Shown piece after piece: positions 54,521 to 63,660 of a DNA stretch of 64,000 nt (position 1 is its first letter; every line of letters starts with the position of its first letter). The stretch spans positions 143,365,301 through 143,429,300 of the forward strand of contig JAIOJX010000025.1 of NCBI GenBank assembly GCA_022376925.1. The letters are read 5' to 3'. The notes beneath the pieces are model-generated. The model was given only the letters and a program-made list of their open reading frames with translations, did not search any database and was not told the origin of the DNA. This DNA comes from Tragulus kanchil (lineage: Eukaryota > Chordata > Mammalia > Artiodactyla > Tragulidae). The position numbers were made by a program, and so were the translations under genes.

Positions 54521-55811
54521 TTATCAACTTTATACAATGTGCCTGTTACTTTATTAGGTGCTTTGAAAAATTATCTCATTTATTGTTTGTATATGGAAGA
54601 ATAGTAATCTCCATTTAGGAGATGATAAAACTGCATGTCTAAAGGTTATTAAAACATAGAATAAGCCTTGATATGAAATACACTAGTTTATTATGAATCA
54701 CTGGTAAGTGGTTCAGATAACTTTATCACACTCTAGGACAGCAAGAAAGCTGGTTTAGCACAGTGTTTTGTGATTACCAGACCACAGAGGTCTGCTTGGA
54801 AAATGCTGTTTCGATTATTCTTATGTTTGGAAACCAGTGAAGCAAGAAAACCTTTTTCATAAAAGCCTACATTTGGTCTGTGTGTCACAAATAGTTTAAA
54901 AATTAACATGTAAATTGTATTAAAATAAAAAGCATCTAGCTAAGAAGAGGTGGCTTGATAACAATGGTCATGGAAGTCCTAAAACCCTTCCCTTATCAAT
55001 ATTACAGTATAAACAATTCTTGACAGAAATAATTTCGTTACTTAAAGTAATTTCATCTCTATAGAAAAACAATTAGCAAATTTTAAATAGAATTTCATTT
55101 CACCCAATTTTCAGAGAAAAAAAAATTAAACTTTGCCTTGATTGTAGTTTATATTCCTATAATATATATGGAATTTAAATCTCAAGAGGCAGTAATAATG
55201 ATCTCGCCAGAAAATCCGAAATGCATTTGCCTAACCAGAAATAAAACAGGAAAATGTGTTTAAATGCACCCTACTTATCTTGATTTATTTTCTTTTCCCT
55301 TGAGATGTGGCTCTTCAGTTCATGCTAACTCAAGTCTTCCGAGAATGTCCCAGCATGGAATTATTTTTCAGGAACACTCTTCTCTGCAACACTAAATCAT
55401 ACATACTTTTCCTAAGACTTTCCCTTATCAAAACATACAAACTGTCCCAGTTAATTCTTTCAGTGGTTATTTTGTTAATATTATTCAAATTTAGGAAGGG
55501 AACATTTTTAGGGACAAACATAATTCAAGATGTTGGCATCATAGTAAGAACAAACAAAATCTCTGCTGTCCTGGAATCTGATAATCATTTGAGCTACTTA
55601 TCACTGATTCGTAATAAGCCAATATATTCCATGTCAGAATTTATCAGTATGTTTTTAAGGTGCACTTGTAATTAGTATAATATTTATCAACTTTATACAA
55701 TGTGCCTGTTACTTTATTAGGTGCTTTGAAAAATTATCTCATTTATTGTTTGTATATGGAAGAATAGTAATCTCCATTTAGGAGATGATAAAACTGCATG
55801 TCTAAAGGTTA
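53485..55811. repeat. Tandem duplication 21, period 1163 bp
   Basis: Copy 1 is 53485-54648, copy 2 54648-55811. Seamless join: 'ctaaaggtta' to 'ttaaaacatag', inside the MIR-like element. No differences noticed. Confidence 0.95.
54525..54648 (-). mobile_element. MIR-like fragment, copy 1, cut by junction
   Basis: 'ttatacaatgtgcctgttac', 'aaaaattatctcatttattg', 'agtaatctccatttaggaga', 'tgataaaactgcatgtct': complement of MIR, broken at the duplication 21 join. Confidence 0.55.
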
Positions 55812-55912
55812 ATTGCTTTGTTAAAGGTTGTACAGGCAGTAGCAGTAAAACTGTTACTCAGTCCAGTTCTTTTCTGATCTTCTGATTCTAAAGTCAACAT
55901 TCTTCGTGCCCT
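55690..55912 (-). mobile_element. MIR-like fragment, copy 2, complete
   Basis: Complete version: continues past the cut with 'gttaaaggttgtacaggcag', 'agtaaaactgttactcagtc', 'cttctgattctaaagtcaac'. This follows the reverse of MIR core and tRNA region. Confidence 0.6.
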
Positions 55913-56810
55913 CCCTACTGGCTTGTGCTGTGACACAGCAAAGTGAGAGAGCTAATGAAGTTCAAAATGGCCTGGAACGAAAGTACTGAGAATAGAACTA
56001 TACTTCCTCCTATCTTCAAATAAATCTCATTTCTTTCTAGATATGGTTGAAACTCTAAACACTCTAATATGTAAACATCCATTTTTACTTGTTTGGAAAC
56101 TGAACCTAGAAAGTTATGAGTCTTTCTCAAGTTCCAAAAGCTACTATCCACGCAGATGCAAAACTAGGTTTCTGTTCTCCCGACACACTTTGCTCTGAAA
56201 GGCACAAGGTCATAATGAAATCATACCTGTGGAAGGATGATTCTCATTTTAGGAAGAAGTATGCCTGTGTCAATGTAAATGCTCATTTTTGATATAATGC
56301 CCTCTAAATTAACAAAAGTGTGTTGGGCTGTTAGATCCAGGGGCAATTCATGAGCCTTGATAAATATTTTCTTAAGTGCTTGCTTATACAATACATTTAC
56401 TAATGACCATTTACATGTTTAAATGCTCACACCCCAGAGAATTCCTGGAGAAGCAGCAGAAGAAGGTCCAAAAACTTAAATGCAGTGACTAAAAACAAAG
56501 ATGTTATTTCACTATTTACTAAACAAATGCTTCAATGTAAGCAACTTTACAATATAAAAAAGGAAGGTGTCCTTAGGTCAAGTATAAGATGAGGCAGTTA
56601 ATATTATTCAAATTTAGGAAGGAACATTTTAGGGACAAACATAATTCAAGATGTTGGCATCATAGTAAGAACAAACAAAATCTCTGCTGTCCTGGAATCT
56701 GATAATCATTTGAGCTACTTATCACTGATTCGTAATAAGCCAATATATTCCATGTCAGAATTTATCAGTATGTTTTTAAGGTGCACTTGTAATTAGTATA
56801 ATATTTATCA

Positions 56811-57033
56811 ACTTTATACAATGTGCCTGTTACTTTATTAGGTGCTTTGAAAAATTATCTCATTTATTGTTTGTATATGGAAGAATAGTAATCTCCATTT
56901 AGGAGATGATAAAACTGCATGTCTAAAGGTTAATTGCTTTGTTAAAGGTTGTACAGGCAGTAGCAGTAAAACTGTTACTCAGTCCAGTTCTTTTCTGATC
57001 TTCTGATTCTAAAGTCAACATTCTTCGTGCCCT
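56811..57033 (-). mobile_element. MIR-like fragment, copy 3 (from duplication 22)
   Basis: Third image of the same element at offset 1121 from 55690. Confidence 0.6.
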
Positions 57034-58220
57034 CCCTACTGGCTTGTGCTGTGACACAGCAAAGTGAGAGAGCTAATGAAGTTCAAAATGGCCTGGAACG
57101 AAAGTACTGAGAATAGAACTATACTTCCTCCTATCTTCAAATAAATCTCATTTCTTTCTAGATATGGTTGAAACTCTAAACACTCTAATATGTAAACATC
57201 CATTTTTACTTGTTTGGAAACTGAACCTAGAAAGTTATGAGTCTTTCTCAAGTTCCAAAAGCTACTATCCACGCAGATGCAAAACTAGGTTTCTGTTCTC
57301 CCGACACACTTTGCTCTGAAAGGCACAAGGTCATAATGAAATCATACCTGTGGAAGGATGATTCTCATTTTAGGAAGAAGTATGCCTGTGTCAATGTAAA
57401 TGCTCATTTTTGATATAATGCCCTCTAAATTAACAAAAGTGTGTTGGGCTGTTAGATCCAGGGGCAATTCATGAGCCTTGATAAATATTTTCTTAAGTGC
57501 TTGCTTATACAATACATTTACTAATGACCATTTACATGTTTAAATGCTCACACCCCAGAGAATTCCTGGAGAAGCAGCAGAAGAAGGTCCAAAAACTTAA
57601 ATGCAGTGACTAAAAACAAAGATGTTATTTCACTATTTACTAAACAAATGCTTCAATGTAAGCAACTTTACAATATAAAAAAGGAAGGTGTCCTTAGGTC
57701 AAGTATAAGATGAGGCAGCAAGCTTTCTGTTTAGCATTAATCAAAAGATTCCTTAATATTCAATAAAACATTTCCCCTTTTGTTATATTTAGTATTTTAA
57801 TAAGGGATTAATGATCAAAATTAAATTACTTTAAGGTTGGTTAAGCAGAGGTACTTAATAAGAGTAAATTTTGCTCTTGGTAGAAGGATAATAAATGCAA
57901 AATTATATCACTTGTCATAGTGCAGTTTCAAAAAGGTGATTGAATTTTTCATGATGACAATCCTCAATGTCATCTCCATAGAGAATCATTAAAAATATAT
58001 CATTATTATTTCCTGTAGTAGCCTATATGTACTGTGTCTACATGATGCCAAAGAACTTTGAAATGTGAAAAGTTTAGTAGAGTTTTTAGTCTCTAAATTT
58101 CAAATAATTGGTATTAATCACAATTTTTTTTGTTTAACCAAGGTGAAGAATGATACCATCCTGGTCACATTTAACATAAACATAAGATATTTATACTCTT
58201 GGCAAATAAAGTCCCATGCA
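57034..58220. other. Unassigned DNA within duplications 22 and 23
   Basis: No gene or repeat family recognised; a 78-codon minus-strand open frame (57036-57272, also 55915) has no domain. Confidence 0.4.
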
Positions 58221-58255
58221 GTATATATGTATGTGTGTGTATATATATATATATG

Positions 58256-58286
<31 letters not shown>

Positions 58287-58288
58287 AT
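58221..58288. repeat. Compound (TA)n(TG)n microsatellite, copy 1
   Basis: 'gtatatatgtatgtgtgtgt', then about six TA units, 'tgtatatatatgtg' and a (TG)n run. The second copy at 59361-59426 is two bases shorter in the TA part. Low-complexity peptides predicted across it are meaningless. Confidence 0.9.
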
Positions 58289-58368
58289 CCCATAAATATC
58301 TATGTTCTGGTACTTTTCCCCAGTATGATACTTCTGACTATATTTACTAATGCTCATAGTATATAATA

Positions 58369-58496
58369 TGTGCTTACTTGCTCTGTCATGGCTGAATCTT
58401 TGCGACCCTATGAACTGCAGCCCACAGGTGTCTCTGGACCTCCATGTTAGTTTTCAGGCAAGGATACTGGAGTGGGTTGCTATTTCCTCCTCTAGT
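58369..58496 (-). mobile_element. Truncated Bov-tA/Bov-A fragment, copy 1
   Basis: Complement of a Bov-A body: 'gtgcttacttgctctgtcat', 'tttgcgaccctatgaactgc', 'caggcaaggatactggagtg', 'ggttgctatttcctcctct'. tRNA-like head absent. Confidence 0.75.
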
Positions 58497-59360
58497 ATAT
58501 GATATGAAGTCACTGTAAAATAACATTATCATTTTGTGACCACTGAGATTAAATTAGTAAATAAGCCTTTAATTAGGGCTATTTGTAGCAGTTAGGGATG
58601 CATTTACTTAAAAATAATAGAAAAACATAACACAATTAGCTTGCTTGTACAATACATTTACTAATGACCATTTACATGTTTAAATGCTCACACCCCAGAG
58701 AATTCCTGGAGAAGCAGCAGAAGAAGGTCCAAAAACTTAAATGCAGTGACTAAAAACAAAGATGTTATTTCACTATTTACTAAACAAATGCTTCAATGTA
58801 AGCAACTTTACAATATAAAAAAGGAAGGTGTCCTTAGGTCAAGTATAAGATGAGGCAGCAAGCTTTCTGTTTAGCATTAATCAAAAGATTCCTTAATATT
58901 CAATAAAACATTTCCCCTTTTGTTATATTTAGTATTTTAATAAGGGATTAATGATCAAAATTAAATTACTTTAAGGTTGGTTAAGCAGAGGTACTTAATA
59001 AGAGTAAATTTTGCTCTTGGTAGAAGGATAATAAATGCAAAATTATATCACTTGTCATAGTGCAGTTTCAAAAAGGTGATTGAATTTTTCATGATGACAA
59101 TCCTCAATGTCATCTCCATAGAGAATCATTAAAAATATATCATTATTATTTCCTGTAGTAGCCTATATGTACTGTGTCTACATGATGCCAAAGAACTTTG
59201 AAATGTGAAAAGTTTAGTAGAGTTTTTAGTCTCTAAATTTCAAATAATTGGTATTAATCACAATTTTTTTTGTTTAACCAAGGTGAAGAATGATACCATC
59301 CTGGTCACATTTAACATAAACATAAGATATTTATACTCTTGGCAAATAAAGTCCCATGCA

Positions 59361-59393
59361 GTATATATGTATGTGTGTGTATATATATATATG

Positions 59394-59424
<31 letters not shown>

Positions 59425-59426
59425 AT
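59361..59426. repeat. Compound (TA)n(TG)n microsatellite, copy 2
   Basis: Second image of 58221-58288, one TA unit shorter. Confidence 0.9.
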
Positions 59427-59507
59427 CCCATAAATATCTATGTTCTGGTACTTTTCCCCAGTATGATACTTCTGACTATATTTACTAATGCTCATAGTAT
59501 ATAATAT

Positions 59508-59634
59508 GTGCTTACTTGCTCTGTCATGGCTGAATCTTTGCGACCCTATGAACTGCAGCCCACAGGTGTCTCTGGACCTCCATGTGATTTTTCAGGCAAG
59601 AATACTGGAGTGGGTTGCTATTTCCTCCTCTAGT
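59508..59634 (-). mobile_element. Truncated Bov-tA/Bov-A fragment, copy 2 (from duplication 23)
   Basis: Second image of 58369-58496 with several differences near 59586-59602; this copy ('caagaatactggagtggg') is closer to the usual Bov-A sequence. Confidence 0.75.
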
Positions 59635-59758
59635 ATATGATATGAAGTCACTGTAAAATAACATTATCATTTTGTGACCACTGAGATTAAATTAGTAAAT
59701 AAGCCTTTAATTAGGGCTATTTGTAGCAGTTAGGGATGCATTTACTTAAAAATAATAG

Positions 59759-60895
59759 ACACATACACATAAATTCATTTAAGCAAATTAATAAAGTTTT
59801 CTCCCTAACCTTTAATTACAAATTCAGAGGAAAGCAGTGGAGATGGTTTATTGGTGTTGGGATGACTTCTTCTTCTTTCATGGACACCTTCTGTTATTCC
59901 TACTCAGCATCCTCCGAGAATGCGTATCAGAAGGTGATTTTACACTTCTGGCTTTACATCACCATTCTAGGAAAGATAAAACAGAAAGACAACGAGAATA
60001 AAAAATGTTCATGAGCAGCAAATAGCCCACTTTTCACGGGGTTTTCCTAAAGCTCCACCTAGCAAATTACATTTCATTAGTGACAACTGGAAACCACATG
60101 GATTTTTGGTTGTTTCCACTAAAATTGGTATTCTCATTTTAAAGAAGAAAGAATATGTATTGGGTAAGTAATTAACTAGACTGTCTCCTACAGTATTTTA
60201 TCATTCTGCTACACAATGGTGAAAATACCCCAAATAAGTAAATATGTGTGAAAATGCAAATGTACCATCTTTCCAATTCTTCCCCAGAGAAACAACATAT
60301 CCTTATTAATTAGCTAAACTTCACTGTTAAACAGTGATACAAATTTAATATCTATGAGTAGATATTAAAGGTTGAGAGAATGGATAAATATGTATGAAAA
60401 AAACTGGGAAGTTGTACAAAACTAACAAAATACTTTGGATTCTGTGTTATATTTAGAATAGAAAGGGAACAGCACTTGAGCTTAGTAAATTTACATAATA
60501 TAACCCACACTTAACTAAAAAAAAAACTTTTTTATGCTATAATTCTGCAATGATAAATCTCTGTAGTAGGGAAAAGAAGGCATGGTGGGGAAATCTATGC
60601 TTATCAAAAGGACCAAGTAATAATGAGAGATCAGTCATTTAAACAGAAAACACAAAATATTAAACTAATTCAACTTGTCTAGAAAGGGGGCATTTCTTGT
60701 CTGCAACAAGGTCAAGATGATGAAAATAATGAATTCCAATAATTCTATTATTAATAAAAAATAGATTGTCTATTCCAATGATTATAAGTGAATTTCAAAA
60801 GAGGCTAAAATCTTTTAATTAATGGCAATTATTTAACCATGACAAGAACACTATAATTGATAATTGATCTCCATGTAAAATTGATCAACTGATCA
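59759..60895. other. Unassigned single-copy stretch
   Basis: First long stretch after the ladder ends. AT-rich, no repeat family recognised. A 92-codon open frame (59736-60014) has no domain and begins inside duplicated DNA. Confidence 0.4.
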
Positions 60896-60910
60896 CTAGA
60901 GTGAACATTT

Positions 60911-61260
60911 CTTTTATTTATTTATCTATTTATTTACTGGCCATTCTGGGTTTTCACTGCTGCTGCAGGCTCTTCTCTAGTTGCAGGCAGTGGGGGCTAC
61001 ACTGTGGTTGAGGTGATCAGGCTTCTTGTTGTGATGACTTCTTTCATTGAAGAACTCAGGCTCGAGGGCACACAGGCTTCTATAGTTGTGGCAGATTGGC
61101 TCAGTAGTTGTGGCTCCAAGGCTCTAGAGCACAGGCTCAATAGTTATGGCTCACGGGTTTAGTTGCTCCGCAGCATGTGGGATCTTCCTTGATCAGGGAT
61201 CGAACCCATGTCTCTTACATTGGCAGGTGAATTCTTCACCACTGAGCTACCAGAGAAACC
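60911..61260 (-). mobile_element. Full-length CHR-type tRNA SINE with perfect target-site duplication
   Basis: Minus strand: head 'agggtttctctggtagctca', 'gtggtgaagaattcacctgc', 'gggttcgatccctgatcaag', 'atcccacatgctgcggagca', long body with 'gagccataactattgagcct', and an AT-rich tail ('atttatttatctatttattt' on plus). Flanked by a perfect 15-bp duplication 'ctagagtgaacattt' at 60896-60910 and 61261-61275. It keeps the longer CHR body that the other CHR-like copies here lack. Confidence 0.92.
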
Positions 61261-61293
61261 CTAGAGTGAACATTTGTTTTTTTGAAACTTTAG

Positions 61294-61531
61294 CCACCTG
61301 ATATGGAGAGACAACTCATTGGAAAATATCCTAATGCTGGGAAATATTGGGGGCAAGAGGAGAAAGGGGGCGACAGATGATTAGATGACTGGATGGCATC
61401 ACTGCCTCAGTGGACATGTGTTTGAAGAAACTCAGGGAGATGGTGATGGACAGAGAGGCCTGGCATGCTGTTGTTTGTGGAGTTGCAAAGAGTTGGATAC
61501 AACTTAGCTACTGAACAACAATAACAACAAA
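61294..61531 (+). mobile_element. BovB 3'-end / ART2-like fragment
   Basis: 'gagagacaactcattggaaa', 'tcctaatgctgggaaatatt', 'gatgactggatggcatcact', 'gggagatggtgatggacaga', 'gttgcaaagagttggataca', ending 'ctgaacaacaataacaac'. This is the BovB ORF2 C-terminal coding end followed by the simple tail, in the opposite orientation to the copy at 62283. Frames are broken. Confidence 0.85.
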
Positions 61532-62282
61532 TTAGTGATGTTGAGCATCTTTTCATGTGTTTGTGGACCATCTCTATTCTGTCTTTGGACAAATGTCTAT
61601 TGGAGATCATTCTCCCATTTTCTGATTAGGTTGGGTTTTCTGTTTGTTTTACTGATATTAAACTGCATGAACACTTTTTACATTTTGTAGATTAATCCAC
61701 TGTTGTTTCATTTGAAAATATATTCTCCCATTCTGTGTTGTCTTTTCACATAGAAAGATTTCCTTTTCTGTGAGAAGTATTTTAAGTTGAATTAAGTCTC
61801 ATTTGTTTATTCTTGCTTTTATTTTCATTGTTCTAGGATCAAATCGATACTACCTCAATTTATGCGTATGTCTTCCTTTAGGAGTTTTTTAATATTTTGT
61901 CCTACATTTATGTATTTGATTTATTTTGTTTTTGTGTATGGTGTTAGGGAAGGTTCTACATTCATTCTTTTACATAAAGCTGTCTAGTTTCCCCAGCACC
62001 ACCTTTTAAGTGACTGTCATTTTTCTATTGTATATTCTTATGTATAGGCATTTTTTTGCCAGTGTGCTATGTATACTTGAGAAGAAGATAGATTATTTCA
62101 TACAGCATATAATATTGGAGATCTTGCTTAAAATCAGCCTTAAGGATTTGTGCTGTTGATGACTTTATATCCCTATTGTTTGGGTCACACGAACTCTTTT
62201 TAATTATAAGTGGCTTTGTCTTCTATTAGTGTGATTCTGTGTATTTCTTCTTGAATCTGCAGTGGTTTCTGTTTATGAAGAT
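61532..62282 (-). mobile_element. L1 LINE, antisense (first part)
   Basis: 'gttgagcatcttttcatgtg', 'tctattggagatcattctcc', 'aaatatattctcccattctg', 'ttttgtgtatggtgttaggg', 'gccagtgtgctatgtatact', 'tcagtggtttctgttt'-type phrases in antisense L1 order. Diverged with many breaks. Split by BovB at 62283. Confidence 0.8.
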
Positions 62283-62792
62283 GTTCAGTTCATTTCAGTT
62301 GCTCAGTCATGTCTGACTCTTTGCAACCCCATGGTCTGTGGCATGCCAAGCTTCCCTATCTTTCACCAGTTCTCTGAGCTTGCACAAATGTATATCCATT
62401 AACTCAGCCATGCCATCCAACCATCTTGTCATCTGTCGTCTCTTTCTCATTCTGCCTTCTATTTTTCCCAGAATCAGGCTCTTTTCCAATGAGTCATCTC
62501 TTTGCATCAGGCGGCCAAAATATTGGAGCTTCAGCTTCAGCCTCAGTCCTTCCAATGAATATTCAGGGTTGATTTCCTTTAAGATTGACAGGTTTGATCT
62601 CCTTGCTATCCAAGGGACTCTCAAGAGTCTTCTCCAACACAACAGTTCAAAGGTGTCAATTCTTTGATGCCCAGCCTTCTTTATGGTCCCAGTCTCACAT
62701 CCATACATGACTATGGGAAACCGTAGCTTTGACTATACAGACTTTTGTTGACAAAGCAATGTCTATCCTTTTTAATGTGCTATGTTTGACAT
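62283..62792 (-). mobile_element. BovB LINE, 5'-truncated insertion in L1
   Basis: Complement of the BovB 3' end from 'gttcagttcatttcagttgc' through 'gcatgccaagcttccctatc', 'aatattggagcttcagcttc', 'gattgacaggtttgatctcc' and 'gactatacagacttttgttg' to 'tttaatgtgctatgtttgac'. Short probable target-site duplication 'atgaagat' on both sides (62275-62282; 62793-62800). It holds an uninterrupted piece of ORF2 (next entry). Confidence 0.9.
62307..62708 (-). pseudogene. BovB ORF2 C-terminal fragment, open for 133 codons
   Basis: Translation gives the tail of the BovB (RTE clade) reverse-transcriptase polyprotein: 'MYGCETGTIKKAGHQRID' at the start, 'LCWRRLLRVPWIARRSN' next, then 'LQYFGRLMQRDDSLEKS', 'WLDGMAELMDIHLCKLRELV' and 'GVAKSQT' before the stop. 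This lies C-terminal to the catalytic YADD box, which is absent, so the fragment cannot act as an enzyme. The open frame reflects fairly recent insertion, not selection. It has no promoter or start context of its own. Confidence 0.85.
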
Positions 62793-63660
62793 AATGAAGA
62801 TTATCACTATGTTATTTTATGTAAAGATATTCAGTATTCCAATAATTCTTTGTGCACATGGGCTTTCAGCATTTCAAATTGTCTTATTTGATGTATTTAA
62901 TCATTTTTATCTGTAATTACCGGGTCTGATACCTTGAATGTAACCTCTACTTTCTTGAAGTTTAAACATTTTTCTTGTATACCTTTTCCTTTATATTATT
63001 TAAGCTTAAGAGTCTCTTTATTTAGCAGGTCTCTTGTATACCTAAGGCTGGATTTTGTTTGTGTGTCACTTTGAAAATACTTTAAATAAGTGAGTTAAAT
63101 CCATTAATATTCAATCATATGGTTTATTTTGTTCAAACTGCCATTTTATTGTTGTATCTATTTTTTGTGTATGTGTATTATGTTACTTTTTGTATGGTTT
63201 AAATCCTTAGCTTTCTTTTTAACCTCTTTTAATATGGATTGATTTTATTACTATGTAATTTTATTTTTTCTTTCAGATATTCTAATTTATGTTATAGATT
63301 TGTTTTGCCCTGAACTATGTATGAATGCCTTTTTTTTGTTACTGATCTTTATACTTCTCTCTATATCATCATTGTGCTTTTTTTTTTAGTTTCCAAGCAT
63401 CTACTCAATGCATTAATTAAATCTTAAGTGAGTTTAGTCTTCCTTTGATGACTTGTAATTTTGTCATCATTTTTAAAATGTGGATGTGTTTTTATTCAAT
63501 ATTTTACCTGAGCTTAATTGTTTTATATCTTTTTTTGTTTTTTTAATACATTTATGTCCTTGAATCAGGAGTTTGAATTCCTGATTCAAGATATTTTTAA
63601 TATTGTTTAGTATATTTTATTCAGGTTAGAATGTTGTGATGCACTTTTCTTCAGTCCCTG
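62793..63660 (-). mobile_element. L1 LINE, antisense (continuation)
   Basis: 'gtaattaccgggtctgatac', 'aagagtctctttatttagca', 'ggctggattttgtttgtgtg', 'tttgttcaaactgccatttt', 'gatatggattgatttt'-like phrases continue the L1 after the BovB insertion. The far edge is uncertain (63400-63660). Confidence 0.65.
63559..63590. repeat. Perfect inverted repeat (12-bp arms, 8-bp loop)
   Basis: 'cttgaatcagga' at 63559-63570 is the exact reverse complement of 'tcctgattcaag' at 63579-63590, with loop 'gtttgaat'. Located in or just after the antisense L1. The surrounding DNA is AT-rich and gives no sign of an RNA gene. Confidence 0.85.

Larger units (their letters stand above)
55474..57718. repeat. Tandem duplication 22, period about 1122 bp
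   Basis: Copy 1 is 55474-56597, copy 2 56597-57718. Join: 'gatgaggcag' to 'gttaatatt', sharing 'g'. Copy 2 lacks one 'g' and one 't' near its start ('aggaaggaacattttaggg' versus 'aggaagggaacatttttaggg'); two earlier copies (54335, 55498) have the longer form. Confidence 0.95.
57490..59758. repeat. Tandem duplication 23, period 1140 bp (last in the ladder)
   Basis: Copy 1 is about 57490-58620, copy 2 about 58630-59758. The bases between (58621-58637, 'aaaaacataacacaatta') look like a squeezed version of 59759-59790 ('acacatacacataaattc' ... 'caaatta'). Differences: 'cttatac' versus 'cttgtac' at the join, the TA/TG microsatellite, and 'ttagttttcaggcaagga' (58446) versus 'tgatttttcaggcaagaa' (59584). 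Confidence 0.95.

Noticed and set aside
54144..55675. 122-codon open frame found twice
   Set aside because: Starts at GTG, has no recognisable domain, and its second copy is explained by duplication 21, so conservation is not evidence of function.
58118..58357. Histidine/threonine-rich peptide
   Set aside because: Product of the TA/TG microsatellite.
466..59758. A satellite or VNTR array, CRISPR-like array, or phase-variable cassette system
   Set aside because: Unit contents are unrelated between duplications, repeats are kilobase-sized and only two-fold, and the sequence is clearly mammalian nuclear DNA.
466..59758. A new biological mechanism making 1.1-kb tandem duplications
   Set aside because: Kept only as an alternative: edge-clustered errors, corrupted spacers and homopolymer indels fit unmerged overlapping assembly pieces better.
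59736..60014. 92-codon open frame after the ladder
   Set aside because: Begins inside duplicated DNA; no recognisable motif, signal peptide or exon-like splice context that I would defend.
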